DNA from: Akanthomyces muscarius
Taxonomy: Eukaryota; Ascomycota; Sordariomycetes; Hypocreales; Cordycipitaceae
Assembly (NCBI RefSeq): GCF_028009165.1
Contig: NC_079243.1
Span: 2,356,001-2,420,000 of the forward strand
Length of the DNA: 64,000 nt
Direction of reading: 5' to 3'
In this document: piece after piece, positions 44,314 to 56,651 of the stretch
Position numbering within the stretch: the first letter of the stretch is position 1
Layout: each line of letters starts with the position of its first letter
The notes under the pieces: model-generated
Told to the model about the DNA's origin: nothing
Seen by the model: only the letters and a program-made list of their open reading frames with translations
Database searches by the model: none
Made by a program: the position numbers and the translations under genes

Positions 44314-45466
44314 ATCTGGTGGCTGACTTGCCTTGCGGTACGACACATGACTATATCTGCATCTGCATCACTTTACGATTAACGGATCACACCACTGCCT
44401 GACTTTTTTTTGTGTATTGTCTCTTATGTATTAAGCTGTCCCTTTGTCTTTGTCTTTGTCTCTTTCTCTACATCATTAGCCTTTACAAGGGGATCGGTGG
44501 CGTTTTTCATTTTCCAAATGGACGGGACATTATGCACAGCTCATTATTGGCTGCGCTGCTGGGTTTACGTTTTTCTTGTTTTTGTTCTCTGTCGTAGGAT
44601 TGCCATTATGGGAATGCACATAAAGAATGAAGAAATCAAAGCAGATTTTACTATTTTATTTTTCAAAATCCTGTTCGCACTGGAAGGGAGTTGACGGCCG
44701 GAAGGGGGGGCATGTAAATAGTCCAAAGTCGTATATCTCAATCATTGAATTGAGGAAACTTTTATCCAAGCACTATTGCAGTTTCTGTTGGATTGATGTT
44801 ACATATCCCTGCCTCCTAGTAGACTGAAATAATCTTTCCGCCACCAGATCACGTTCCTTGTTGTGAGACATGCCGACGACTAGAATAACTAATGGTGAAT
44901 ACGCGAACATCGCTAATTGAGAGCAACGATGGCGTTCATTGCATATAAGCCAGGATAAGTAACGTCGTTCTCATCAAGAGTTTGCCTCGCCGTCAATTCG
45001 TGTCTCCGACCTTGCCGATGCCTCGCAGGCCTGGGATGTGCCAGCTGCTGTTAGCGTCTTGTAGGTAAGCATCGCAGTTGCTGAGTGAATGGCTGACCAA
45101 ACTGGGGGTGGCTTTAAATAGACAGCGCCTCGCGAATTTAGCATCTCCGGCGTTGGTGGTGTCTGCGACAAACTCGTCTGATCCTAGTGTCGTCATGGTT
45201 TACTTAAAGACTACCCATGACGTCTCGATTCCCCACACTCGGCGCCCTCGTCTGGGGATGCTTCGGCTTTGAGAGTTTCGGCTGCTAACCCAGTGTAAAT
45301 TAGACTATTTTGCAGAGACAATTATAAAGTAGAAGACATGTAGACCAAGCTTCCAAATGTCTACCAACCCAATTGTACACTCAGAGACGACAACCGACTG
45401 TTTTGTGCTATCAAGAAAAGGCTGCAGCTACTCGCATTCGAGGCCACAATACGATCAAGAACCAAC
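44314..45466. other. Intergenic: MED12 3' flank and nitrate reductase promoter
   Basis: About 1.15 kb. A GATAAG at 44954-44959 and a TTATC at 44762-44766 are possible AreA/Nit2 GATA-factor sites, and TATAAA at 45323-45328 lies about 140 nt before the niaD ATG. These are short motifs and may be chance. No gene is seen. Confidence 0.4.
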
Positions 45467-48400
45467 ATGACTGCCCACAAGTCTTGGACGGTCCACGTTC
45501 AAAACCACCCCGGATCGACCAAAGAGGAGATTGCCAACGAACCTAACTGGGGTGCCGGGCACCAACACCGTGTCGGTTTCCGCAACAAGGGGAATCGAGT
45601 CCCGGGACTTGCGCACGATGGGGATTACTCCGAAGAAGTTAGAAACGCACGCGTGCTGAGAAAAGAGCTGCGGGACGAGGAAACCTGTGGTCAGTTAGTC
45701 AATTTTCGTGATATAATTGAGCACGAGCCGGTGAGTCGCGGGCTTGACGCAGAGCAGGAAATGCGCTAACTGAGACTAGGATTTGCATCTCCGGTATCCC
45801 GAGAACAGGTCGTTGGGCTGGCGATATGTCATCGACACCACCGAGGATTGGGTAAAAAACAAGCAGAAATGGCCGGCGAACATTGAACGCGAGAAGAAGC
45901 AAGAGAGGGAAAGGGTAGAAAAGGAATCGAAGCAAGAACACGAATGGCGCCGCGATTCAGACAACGTCAAGCACCACGACGCGTACGCCACAGGGGAGGT
46001 GGAAGAAAAGGAGGTTAATGACGAAAAAAGGGCAAACGGCGAGCGAAATGGGGACGCCGAGAAAGAATCTGAAGTACAACGTTTAGAGCGGCTGTACTCT
46101 CCCCAAGAACTTACACTCTTGCGTGGTCTCCAGCATGAAAGAAAGTACATGTCAAATCTGAAAGAAAACGACGGCAAGGGCACATCGCCCCAGCGCCACA
46201 ATCGAACGCAAATCTCGATAGACGAGCAGGATCAGTTCAGCCCGGACAACTGGATCCCTCGATCTGCGCATCTCACGCGCATCACCGGAAAGCACCCTCT
46301 GAATGCCGAACCAAAGCTCGACGACCTATACGCCGGCGGGCTCATCACACCAAACGAACTTCACTATGTCCGCAATCACGGCGCTGTGCCGCGACTCCTC
46401 TGGGAGTCTCACGAGTTGGAGGTCGAGTACAGCGGCCAAAAACACACCTTTACCATGCCGCATCTAGAGAGCTTCGAGGCCGTCAATATCCCCGTCGCGC
46501 TTGCGTGCGACGGCAATCGCCGCAAGGAGCTCAACATGATCAAGCGGAGCAAAGGCTTCGGCTGGGGGCCCGGCGCCATCAGCTGCGCCTACTGGAAGGG
46601 GCCCCTGCTGCGGGACGTCCTGCTCGACGCCCGCGTCCCGGAGGTGCTGCCGGGCATGAGGACCAAGCGATACTGGGTCAACTTTGAGGGCGCCGACGAG
46701 CTGAGCGACGGTGCGTACGCGACGTGCCTCCCGTTTGAGTATGTCATGGATCCGCACAACGACGTACTCCTCGCCCACAAGATGAACGACCTCCCGCTGC
46801 CGCCGGACCACGGGTACCCGGTGCGTCTGATTGTGCCGGGCTACGTCGGCGGCAGGAACGTCAAGTGGCTGCGGCGGATCTGGATCAGCGAGGAAGAAAA
46901 CGACTCGCACTACCACATCTGGGACAACCGCGTCCTGCCGGCCTTTGTCACGGAGATGGACGGTCCCTTTGCCGACACGCTGTTCCGCCACCCCGACACG
47001 GCCTGCAACGAGCAGAACCTCAACTCTGTCATCGTCAAGCCCGCCCAGGGCGAGACCATGTCGCTGGCCAAAATGTCCCGCGGTGGGAGCTATCGCGTGC
47101 AGGGGTTTGCCTACGACGGGGGCGGCCACCAGGTACAGCGCGTCGAGGTTTCGCTCGACGACGGCAGGACTTGGCTCTACTGCATCCGGACGTTCCCCGA
47201 GGCGCCAATTCGCCATGGCAACAAGTACTGGGCGTGGATTCACTGGCACGTCGACATCAAGCTGCAGCATCTCCTGAGGGCAAGCAGCATCACGGTGCGG
47301 TGCTTCAACGTGTTTAAGAATACGCAGCCCAAAGACTACAACTGGAACATCATGGGCATGATGAACAATGCTTGGTATTCTGTCAGGCCAGAGGTTGCGC
47401 AGGACGAAAAGTCGGGAGAGGCGCAGATCTTGTTCCGCCATCCTGTTGAGCCGGGTCAGGGCACGGGGGGCTGGATGAAGCCGAGCGTGGAGAATCAGAT
47501 TGCAGAGGCGAAGCAGGAGGCAGGGGCGCCGACAAAGGAATTTACCAGAGAAGAGATTGAGAAACACGCTACGCAGGACGATTGCTGGATTGTGGTGGAC
47601 GGTAAAGTATATGATGCGACGAGCGTGCTGGAGTGGCATCCGGGCGGAGCGGCTGCGATCCTGTCTCATGCTGGTGCCGTGCATCAGGAGACGACGGACG
47701 AGTTTGGCTCCATTCACGACGACTACGCATATGAGAAGCTCAAGGGTAAGCGCAGATCCGGACTTTGGATGACTTGTGCAGTAGTTGGGCAAGGCTAACG
47801 AAACCTGACAGAGTGCGCATTGGGTGTCCTCACGGAAAAGGCTGCCAATTACGTCAAGAAGAATACCGAGGCGGCGGCCAAGGACAAGGCCGAGACGTCA
47901 CAGGCCAAGGACAAAGTCGCGCTGCAGAGCCACCGATGGATCCCTGTGACGCTGGCCGAGCGCAAGGATATATCCAAAGACTCGAGGACCTACACCTTTC
48001 AGCTGCCCAAGGGCCAGCCCATGCTGGGCCTGGGCACCTGCCAGCACATTCTGCTAGGATGCCACTTCAAAGACCGCATGCTGATACGCAGCTACACGCC
48101 CACCCGACCACTATGCCCGCCTAGCGACGACGGCAGGCGTCTCACCAACGCCGCGGGCAAGGCACTCGAAGACGGCAGCGGCACCTTTGACCTCACCGTC
48201 AAGACGTACTTGCCCGACAAGCGGCAGCCCGGCGGCGCCATGTCCACCATTCTCGACTGCATCCCGCTCGGCGAGGAGGTCGAGGTCCGGGGGCCGACCG
48301 GCGACATCATCTACCACGCCGGCGGCGTCTTCACCATCGAGGGCCAGCGGCGCACTTTTAAGCGCGTGTCGCTCGTGCTCGGCGGGTCGGGCATCACGCC

Positions 48401-48832
48401 CGGCTACGCGCTCATCGCGCGCATCGCCATGGCGGCCGACGACAAGACGGAGATTCGCGTCATTGACGCGAACAAGACGGAAAAGGACATACTGATGCGC
48501 GGCGAGCTGGACGAGTTTGAGAACAAGCTACAGGGGCAGCTGAAGATGGCGCATGTGCTGAGCCATGCCGGTGAGGAGTGGGATGGGCTGAGGGGCCATG
48601 TGGACGAGGAGATGATCAGGGAGACTCTGTTTCCGCCCGAGGAGGACTCCGTGGTTTTCTTGTGTGGGCCGCCGGCGATGATTCAAAAGGCAGCTCTGCC
48701 GGCGCTGAAATGTGAGTTTTTTTCTGGCTGCGAGTTTTGACTGTTTTGAAAGTGTGTGATTGTGGTTTGCTAACGAGAGGTTGGTCGGTAGCGTGGGGTT
48801 ATGTCGAGGATGACAACATGTTTGGATTTTAA
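45467..48832 (+). CDS. niaD: Assimilatory nitrate reductase [NAD(P)H]
   Basis: Four exons (45467-45730, 45780-47745, 47812-48711, 48792-48832) give 1056 residues. Domains in order: a conserved N-terminus (NFRDIIEHEPDLHLRYPENR, GWRYVIDTTEDWVKN); a Lys/Glu-rich insertion (about residues 122-190); the molybdopterin domain with the Mo-ligand Cys in ALACDGNRRKE; the dimerisation domain (MMNNAWYSVRPE); a cytochrome b5 domain with heme ligand motif WHPGG near residue 707; and the FAD/NAD(P)H reductase module (MLIRSYTPT, LVLGGSGITPG, VFLCGPPAMIQ), ending in the typical GYVEDDNMFGF. It reduces nitrate to nitrite in the cytosol. The last exon is only 13 codons. It is longer than Aspergillus NiaD (about 870 residues) because of the N-terminal extension and the insertion. 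No nitrite reductase or transporter gene is adjacent. Confidence 0.95.
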
Positions 48833-48928
48833 CGCATCACGGCATCACAGTAAACTTTGAAGAAAAAGAAAAAAAAAAGGAAAAAAAGATTGAGTAGCTA
48901 CTGCAGATTAAAGACAACAATAAGAGAC

Positions 48929-48937
48929 AAAAAAAAA
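48929..48937 (-). terminator. RNA polymerase III terminator of tRNA-Thr
   Basis: A run of nine T on the minus strand begins five nt after the 3' end of the tRNA, as expected for Pol III termination. Confidence 0.8.
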
Positions 48938-48942
48938 TGCAA

Positions 48943-49028
48943 TGCCCAGTATGCGAATCGAACGCATGATCTTCTCATTTCACCGTATCGAATACTAGTG
49001 AGACGCTATACCACTTAGCCAACCGGGC
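48943..49028 (-). tRNA. tRNA-Thr (AGT) with a 14-nt intron
   Basis: On the minus strand, GCCCGGT pairs with ACTGGGC (one G-U) to form the acceptor stem. The D arm contains GGCTAAGTGG, the anticodon stem is TCTCA/TGAGA, and the T arm is ATGCG-TTCGATT-CGCAT. The anticodon loop carries an extra 14 nt after position 37 (about 48979-48992), the normal place for a nuclear tRNA intron. The anticodon AGT lies at 48994-48996. Confidence 0.9.
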
Positions 49029-51515
49029 CTGATTTGTGTCACAAGCCAGAGCCGTTACGGTACAAAAGCACAGCGGCGCCAACAGCCAGCCACATACATA
49101 CCAGATTGCAATAATATATAGTGGTGATGTGCAATCTAGTAGCATTAAAGACTTCTCCTTGTTGAAGTTGTACAAATTTTTAAATTTTTTTTTTTTCAAT
49201 TCTCTCAAGTTGCTCTCCATGCCATCATCTGCATCATCTGGGCTACATGACAACATGTACAAGTCTTCGACTTCTTCGAGCAGCTACCCTGTGAGATCAC
49301 GGGCTGGGAAAAATGAGCGCAACGGTCGTCTTCTCTCTGGATTGTATGAAACTCTTCCAACAAAGATCTGCTTAAAAAAGCACGCGAGAGCAGTCTCTTT
49401 GCCCCGCATTCTCAGCACCTGACACGGCTCTTTCTGCAGGTGGCAATGAACTCCTCCAAGTGGCAGCGAGTTACGGATAAAATCGGCCCAAGGACTCGGT
49501 CTGTTTCTGGACCTCGAACCTCCCCCGTAGCTACTATGTGTGAGACTTTTGTAGCCAGGCTTTCTTGTCAAGCCGGGCAGTTGGCATGACCAGTAGGTAG
49601 TCCTTTGTCGCTCGCGCTCGCACCGACGGGCTTGTACTTTATTTTCCATCTTTACTTGATGGGATCGAAATAGCAAGGTTCCGGGGGCGATAACACAGAG
49701 TAGTAGATCAAATTGACGTTTGATACATTTCCTGGCATACTAATGCCCCAGGGAACGGCGAGATAAAGCCTCCCTACAGCTCACTACTATTGTATCATTT
49801 CTCTCTCTCTCTCTCTTGTGTTCCTGAACTAGCAGATTTGAGTCTTGCAGGTTCCCAGTCGACTTTGTGGTGCTGTTAGGAAGCAAAATCCGGTGACAAT
49901 GACCATAGCTACAGGCTGGCAGCAATCAGACGCATTGGTCCGCTGCTAGGTGCATCCTTCAAGGTGCCACCCGTGCCGCCTACATTCGCTAAGCTGCAAC
50001 ATGCATACGCTGCGCTACCACTTGCATCTGCTAAATTGCCTGTGGAGCGTAGTTGGATCCCCTACAAAGGAAATTTCGAATCTAGTTAGTTGCTTGGGCA
50101 CAAAAGTCTCAGACTGATATACAAGATGCTCCAATGTCGTGGAAATCATCATATTCTCAGCGAACAATATTACGGCTTTATCTTCCTCTTTGCCTAGAGA
50201 GTCGATTATGTCTTTCTTAATAAAACAACCAATGTGCGGACTCGGGTTTCTCTGAGCACAGTCGCCCTCTACATGCGCACGGTGGCTAGAGTAGTGGCGA
50301 GCGCCATCACCAGCAAAGAGCTTGTAAGCCCAGCCTTGCCTCAAGGAGCCGACAGCCCTCTCCGGGGGGAAATACCGTCAAGAAAAGTTTGCAACAAAAA
50401 TTTCTTCGTTCAATACGGCTTCTACTACCTCGATCCTCTTTATTGTAGGGTCACTGTCATTGCAGAGCCCGATGCCACCATCGACTGTATTGCGGCAGCG
50501 CCAGATTGCTCAGCCACTCATGTGCGGGCTATATGCGTCTACAATGGAGAGTGCGAGTGCCAACCGCTTTAAATTTCTGCTTCTGCCAGCATGGCGAGGT
50601 AGAGAAGTACGCGAGTCGATCAGATTGCTGCCCAATTCGACGTCGGCAGAACCCACTACTGATGAGATGGAAACCGAGATGAATAAGGGTATCAGTAGGG
50701 TGGCTACCCACGGTCAGTGCAAGCTAAATCGAAACATTTGCGCCAACTCGATCGTTGAACGCAAGCGTGTTGTATTTAAAGAGTATCTATTTAAACAGTA
50801 TTTATTCCAAAGTGTATAGATTGTCCTGTAGCTGGTCTGCTCCGGCAGTGTTGTTCTGTGTTTCTGTGCCACGTGCGACGCGGTTCGCGAGAAATGTAGT
50901 CATTGGTCAAGATATCAAAATGGGCGAGGCGATTACGAGGCAAACATTGGAATATTGGTAGTACGAAGCTGGAAAATGGCTCACATGAGGATGCACAGCA
51001 TGAACCATACAAAGCAATGGCCGGGGCGGTCGAGGAGGAGGGCACTTGGTGGTATATATATCTAGCCGTCGTCCGGTAATCGAGACAGAAGACAGAATCA
51101 TTTTCAAAACACACACGCACGCACACACAGACGAAAATTCGGTATGAATCCTTTTATTTATTTTTCCTTTAGACTTGAACTCTGTATCAAAGAAGCGCCT
51201 TTGCCTGAGGGCGCTAAATAATAGCGCTCCACAGGTTGTCACTCCTCATGATCTTTGGGCTGAGACGAGGCTCCGCACTGCCCGCCACCCTTTGGCCTCG
51301 TCTCATCTTTAACCTTTTATCTGTCCGCATCCCTTCAGCATCTGGCGTCTTTTGTCCGTTGCCAACACTTCTCTCTCTCCTCAGCCATATCACTTCGCCT
51401 CGCACTCATTTTTTCCCCTCCCGCTGGTACACTGCTAAGACCTCCGCCGAGCAGCCATCTCTCCTCAGCCTCGTGCTGTCCGTCGCAGCCATAGTAAGCT
51501 GCCTCTCCCATCGCC
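49029..51515. other. Long intergenic region
   Basis: About 2.5 kb between the tRNA and EAF. It contains a CT microsatellite and a short CA/CG-alternating stretch near 51108-51130. Frames at 49284-49676 and 50015-50344 (minus) and 50234-50572 (plus) overlap each other or lack any family features, so I do not call genes. The right end is the EAF promoter and leader. Confidence 0.5.
49801..49816. repeat. CT microsatellite
   Basis: Eight tandem CT dinucleotides. Confidence 0.9.
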
Positions 51516-52673
51516 ATGGCTGGTCTCATCGATCCTACCGTGACGGGGAGATACCCCGTCATCTTGGGAGACAGCCTTACTGGCGAGGGGTCCAACGAAA
51601 TCTTCACCGGGGTCCGCTGTACGTGCTGCCTTTGTCGGATCAAATTCGTGCGTGGCTAACTGGCTACTGACGCAGACAACCACAAGCCGACCCTCTCCTC
51701 GACAGAAGCCCCCGAGCGCGCGCGCCTAAAGCCATCGGTCCCTGGCAAGACGTCCTCGTACGATCTCACATACACCGACGACGACGAAAACTACGCCTAC
51801 TCGGGCCCGCGCAGCACAGACGACGACCAGTACGTCCTGTACTTTGACCCCGCCCGGCAAGCGTTTGTCCTCGACAAGGTCGACTCGACATTCAACATGA
51901 ACATAACGCGCATGCCGGGCAGCGCCAGTCCTGACGAGCTGAGCCGACGCTTCCCCCACCTCGACGTCGAGGACTCCCCTGTGCTGGATTCCATCAACGT
52001 CCGGGGGCCTGTTGCTGCGCAAAAGAGCAGCAGCAGCAGCAACAAACCGTCATCGTCATCGTCAGCGCCAGGCAAGCCCGCGAGCAGCACTCAGGCGGCA
52101 GCGAAGCGCAAAGTCGAAAAGAAGCCTCCAAAGAACCTCGCCATGCCCGTAGCCGCCGCCGCGACGGCGCCCAAGAAGCAGCCGCCGGCGAACAAACCAC
52201 AGAAGAAGGCGGACGACGACGACGAGGACGATGATGATGACGATGACGGCGGCCTGATGATTGAGTACCCAGAGGGCCCGCCCGCCCGTGCTGCCGCGGC
52301 CAAGCACAACGACTTCTCCCCCGCCTTCCCCACGCAGCGCCGCTTCGACGACTACATGAACCAGCGCGAGTCCGAGGCCGACGATGCCGACGGGGAGAGC
52401 GACGACGAGATGGACATGGACTTTAAGCTGCCCAGTCCAGTCAACAAGTCGCAGTCGCAAAACGGCCACCATGAGCCGCCGCCGGCAGCTGCAAACGACG
52501 GGCAGGACGTCGTCGGGGGCCGTGACGAGGAGGAGGAGGACCAGGAGGATGGCGGCACGGTGGACCTGGAGGCCGATCTGGAAAAGGAAATGGAGATTGC
52601 CTTTGAGGATCTGGCCAATAGCAACGAAGAGGGCGGTCGCGACGACGAGAGCGAAATCAGCGAGGAGGACTGA
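51516..52673 (+). CDS. EAF, RNA polymerase II elongation factor (ELL-associated)
   Basis: Two exons, 51516-51618 and 51676-52673, with a 57-nt intron (GTACGT...CAG) give 366 residues. The N-terminal 120 residues form the EAF domain: YPVILGDSL, the junction-spanning GVRYNHKPTLSS, ARLKPSVPGKTSSYDLTYTD, and YVLYFDPARQAFVLDKVDST. The rest is disordered: poly-Ser, Lys/Ala/Pro-rich, then an unbroken acidic tract (12 Asp/Glu near residue 215) and an Asp/Glu-rich C-terminus. EAF proteins bind ELL and stimulate transcription elongation in the nucleus; the acidic tail is typical of their activation region. The start is well supported because exon 1 encodes the first strand of the domain. Confidence 0.9.
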
Positions 52674-53274
52674 GCGGCCAGTGGTGCCAGCACGCTCCTC
52701 ACCAATGATGCGAGCGGACTACTACCCTTGAGCACAGATATACCACCTCGCTGGTGTAGCCCTGCATACTGTCGTTTTGCCGGCAGCACAGGTGAAGCGC
52801 CCTCGACACGGCCGCAGGGCTATCTGGTCCCTTCCTCGCTTGCCTCTTGTCGTCGCCTCTCTTCGACCAGGACTGATGCGTATGCCATGCGCGAGGAAGC
52901 TCCGACCCCACTGTCCGCGCTCTCGAACCAGGTTGTCGGCCGCCACCCAAAGGGCCGGTGTGCCCGGGCGTAGGTAACAAATGGGCAAGGCAAGGGAGTT
53001 CCAGAGAAATCACTCTGCGAGAAAGCCCAGGCTCTGAATGAGTTTTGGTGCGGGGCAAATGCCTGATGCAGGGTAGAAAGGTAAAGAGATTTGGGATCTG
53101 GATGGACTGATGTTGAACAGCATGGGTTGCTTTTTTATTTTTATTTGGGGGGGGCTTTGGGGAAACGCGCAAGGGGGATCGATCTATGTTTTCTGCTCTA
53201 CATCTATCCTGAATCTACAATGTTTGAAATTCTATAAAAATGACCCCTTGGAAAAGGACATGAATGTCTCTGGC
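52674..53274. other. Convergent intergenic region
   Basis: 3' flanks of EAF and the ATP-grasp-like gene, including a G-run near 53147-53153. No gene is seen. Confidence 0.5.
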
Positions 53275-54926
53275 TCAAGGACTCATGACGGAGCACATCC
53301 ACGACCCGCCGGTGGACACGGCACAGATGCGCTCCCCGCTGCTGCGCCAGATGCCGATGCCCAGATACCTGCCGTTCACGACGTGATATGTTCCCACGAG
53401 CGGGAAGTGCCCGACCTCGCCCGTCTCCCTAAGCACCACGTCGTACCGCTGCTGCCTCACCCGGCGCTGCATCACCATTGCTCCCGCCGGCGACGGCGAC
53501 TGCTGCAGTAGGCTCGTCACCGCCGCGCGCCAGTCCTCTGCCGTCATCTCCTCCCCAAACAGGATGCCCGCGCCCTTGCCCCCGCGCACTGGCTTGAGCA
53601 GATACTCGTCTCTGACGCTGTCGTCGCGGAGCAGCGTCTGCAGCTCCGCCGACCCGGGGAGGATGGTGTGCGCGATGCCGCGGTTGAGGGCAGCCGCCTG
53701 GGCGGGCGTGACGACGCCCCGCGCAAGGAGGCTCGGGAGCTCTTGGAGAATGATGCCCAGCATGCGCTTGTCGTGCACGAGGAGCACGGTGCGCATGTCG
53801 TTGAAGCAGCGCAGGCTGAGCAGCCGCCACACCTCGGGGTCGAGCCGCAGCAGCTCCCGCTGGTGCAGCTCGACGCCGACCTGATGGATCTCCTCGACGG
53901 CCTCTCCGGCGGTGGTGTAGAGGAGTGTGGACGACGGGGACGAGGAGGAGGGGGCGAGGCAGCAAAGGGTGGTGTTCCCGTGCTGGTCCGGGGCGAGGCG
54001 CAGATCGGACGGGGTGATGAGTCGTGGCGCGGTGCCGAGACGGAGGCGGACGGCATGAATGAACATTTGGATGTCGATGCCTGCTTCCTCGCCCTTGAGG
54101 AGATGCAGGGGCTTGTCGTGCTGGAACAGATCGAGCAGACCCTCAAAGAGCTTGCACACAGAACAAGTTAGCTTTGCTTGCCTTCTCGTGAAACCGGGAC
54201 CTTCTTTTCTGTGCCTTTTCTTACCTCTGCTCCGTCGGTGGCTGCGACGAGGCCGGACCGCTCCATGCCCATGTCCTCGAGCGCCGCGCTGCCGTACGAG
54301 ATGTGCATGAAGCCGTTGAAGCAGAAGCGGGCGTTGATCTCGGACAGGCGAAAGTTTTCCGCGCAGGTGCCGTCCTCGGCGCGCACCTCTTCGATGAGGA
54401 AGTCGGGCCGCCAGGAGCCCTGACATTTTGCAAACTCGGCCAGGCGGCCTAGATCTTGCTGTTCATCTAACCACTATTTCTCTCACTCCGTCAACTCTCA
54501 AGTTTCAAGTACATGGTGACCAACGTCAGTTTTGCGTACCTTGAGCAAACCCTCCTCCTCTGCTGCCAGAGGCATGCGCTGCGGAAACCCTGCGCCCTCG
54601 TCCCGCCACCACCGGGGCACAATGTCGTTCAGCGCCGCCGCCAGCGCCGCATGCAGCTCCGTCAGCTGCTGGCAGTGCGCCCTCGTCACCAGGATGGGGC
54701 GCGGGCAGCTCGCGCGGTACGAGCCGTGCGGCCAGATGGCGGGCGGACACTTGGCGAGCAACATCGCCTCGTGCGCCGCGTGCTCCTGCGCGAAAATGGC
54801 GAGCTGCTGCTGCTGCTGCTCGTCAGTGCTGCTGCTGCTGCTGCTGGGGCGAGAGACGGCTGCATATCCAGCTGAGCCAAGACCAAGGTGGACCTGTCTC
54901 ATCCTCTCTGTAGTAGGCGTGGCCAT
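53275..54926 (-). CDS. ATP-grasp-like protein
   Basis: Three exons (54540-54926, 54225-54473, 53275-54150) give 503 residues. The second intron ends in AAG. An alternative start seven codons upstream (54947) is possible. The N-terminal part has a poly-Ser/Gln tract made by CTG repeats near 54803-54846. A central block contains ENFRLSEINARFCFNGFMHI. The C-terminal part reads EYLLKPVRGGKGAGILFGEE, then MVMQRRVRQQRYDVV and YLGIGIWRSS. The Lys-x-x-Arg-Gly-Gly-Lys-Gly loop followed by a Gln-containing strand fits the nucleotide-binding part of ATP-grasp ligases. Such enzymes form amide or ester bonds through acyl-phosphates. Its divergent partner is a TauD-like dioxygenase. The family assignment is moderate; the substrate is unknown. 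Confidence 0.72.
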
Positions 54927-55634
54927 TGTGCAATATGTATGTAGCAATGCAGCAAGACTTATTTCGTAATCGGTGTGACGGGAAAGCGGCTGAGACAGCG
55001 GCTATGCAGCTATGGCTGGCTGGAAGCTGCGTATGGCGTTTTTTGGCTGCAGCTTCGGGATCCTGCGCAGATCGTTTCTGAGACCTGCATACTCAGATGA
55101 GCGGAACAGAATATCAACTTATTAAAGGTAAAAACAACACTGAGAGTCCCGCCATGTCGGTTACTGTCGGCGACTGGGTTGGCTACTTCACGAGGTCAAA
55201 CCCGCTGTTTTCTGATATACCGAGGCGATCATCAATAACAAGCAAGGGTCAATGCAGAGCTCACCTCATCTATCTCGTCCAGCAAACTCTTCCAAGCCCA
55301 CAGCGGGTCGGAAACTTATACGTGCGATGCATCCGTCTCCGTACCCCTGCGCAAAGTATGCACAGCCTGGTGCTTCATCGGACGAGGCGAACAAGGGTTG
55401 GGGGCCACTTTTTAGTTGGCATGCATGTGTTTTTTTGAGAAATTGATTGAGGCGTATCCGTTTTAAGAAAGCCTTGATGTACATTTCTGTAAAGGAGTGC
55501 AGGTACGGAAGGCTTCTCCGAGCAAGACTGGGCACACAGGACAGGAGGGGGGGTCACTACCTATAAAGACTGCGAGACGAGTCTGGCCTTCAAACATGAT
55601 TTATCAGATCTAGGCGTTACCATAACTCAAGAGC
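54927..55634. other. Divergent promoter, ATP-grasp and dioxygenase genes
   Basis: A 708-nt region between two start codons; probably a shared promoter. The short frames inside it are not convincing. Confidence 0.5.
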
Positions 55635-56651
55635 ATGGAGTCACTTTCTGCAATACTGTTCCGTTCGGGCCGGATACTCGGCCGAAGTTGCGTCCAGACG
55701 CAGCTGAGAAGTCAGTTCCAACGACCAGCCGGCCCCAGGGCATTTTATTCCACCACCATCGCCACAAGCCAGTCACCAGCCGTGACAAATCTGTTAGCAC
55801 CCAGTCTGTCATACAGCCAAAAGCCCGACCATGTGGCGCTCGTGGCTCAACGACTCGAAGCGGACGGTATCCTGAAGATCACCCTTGGCTTCCAAGACGA
55901 CGAGAGCCAGTACCTCGAGAAGCTCATCCGGAGCCTCCACGCCCGCCACGGCCACCAGCTGCCCATTGCGCACAGCGCGACCCGCGGCTGGTTCTGGGAC
56001 GTGCGGCCGAGCCGAGCCAGCTTCCAGACGGCGAACCACCAGGCGCGGTCCGAGACCATGGAGGACTTTCCCTGGCACACCGACTGCAGCTACGAGTACC
56101 CGCCGCCTCGCTTCTTCGCGCTGCAGGTTCTGCAGCCGGACCGCCGCGGCGGGGGCACGCTCTCCGTCATGAGCGCGGCACGGCTCGGCGAGCACCTCGA
56201 CGGCGCGACGCTCGCGACGCTGATGCGGCCGAGCTTCCGCATCGCCATCCCGACCGAGTTTGTAAAGGACCCGGCGGCGCGGCCGTGGATCCGCGGCCGC
56301 CTGATTGTGGCCGATCCCAGGAGCGGTGGCGCGCCAGTCCTGATGATTCGCTTCCGCGAAGACATCGTGACGCCGCTCGATGCCGAGGCCGCGGCCGCAC
56401 TCGACAGGCTCAGGACGGCGCTGCGGCATCTCGCTGCGCAGGACCACTCGACGCTCCACCTCTCGCCAGAGGACCTGCCGGCGCGGAGCATCATCCTCAT
56501 CGACAACAGGCGGTGGCTGCATGCGCGCAACAGGGTCGCGGACCCAGAGAGGCATCTGCGCAGGGTGCGCTGGGACGCGGCCCCGATTTCTGGGCTCGAG
56601 GACGAGGAGAGGAGTGAAGTAACGTCATCTGCGGAGGCCGCCGCAGCTTGA
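55635..56651 (+). CDS. TauD/TfdA-like Fe(II)/2-oxoglutarate dioxygenase
   Basis: A single exon of 338 residues. The first 45 residues are rich in Arg and Ser without acids (RSGRILGRSCVQTQLRSQF, then RAFYSTT), like a mitochondrial presequence. The catalytic domain has the iron-binding HxD in DFPWHTDCSYEYPPPRFFAL and the 2-oxoglutarate and distal His region in DNRRWLHARNRVADPERHLR. The Gly-rich GGGTLSVMSAARL is also conserved in the family. TauD-like enzymes hydroxylate or desaturate small molecules. Relatives of this type are common in fungi, often with no known substrate. It is divergent from the ATP-grasp-like gene, and a PaaK-like gene lies 1.5 kb downstream. Confidence 0.85.
   Translation: MESLSAILFRSGRILGRSCVQTQLRSQFQRPAGPRAFYSTTIATSQSPAVTNLLAPSLSYSQKPDHVALVAQRLEADGILKITLGFQDDESQYLEKLIRSLHARHGHQLPIAHSATRGWFWDVRPSRASFQTANHQARSETMEDFPWHTDCSYEYPPPRFFALQVLQPDRRGGGTLSVMSAARLGEHLDGATLATLMRPSFRIAIPTEFVKDPAARPWIRGRLIVADPRSGGAPVLMIRFREDIVTPLDAEAAAALDRLRTALRHLAAQDHSTLHLSPEDLPARSIILIDNRRWLHARNRVADPERHLRRVRWDAAPISGLEDEERSEVTSSAEAAAA

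Noticed and set aside
46464..47792. A 442-codon minus-strand open frame
   Set aside because: It lies fully opposite nitrate reductase exon 2 and has the composition of a GC-driven antisense shadow, with no domain.
49801..49816. Microsatellites considered as parts of a larger repeat or mobile element
   Set aside because: Isolated simple repeats; no terminal repeats, target duplications, transposase or reverse transcriptase were seen anywhere in the window.
50234..50572. A plus-strand frame with a Cys-rich C-terminus, considered as a small secreted effector
   Set aside because: It has no signal peptide, and another unrelated frame overlaps it on the other strand.
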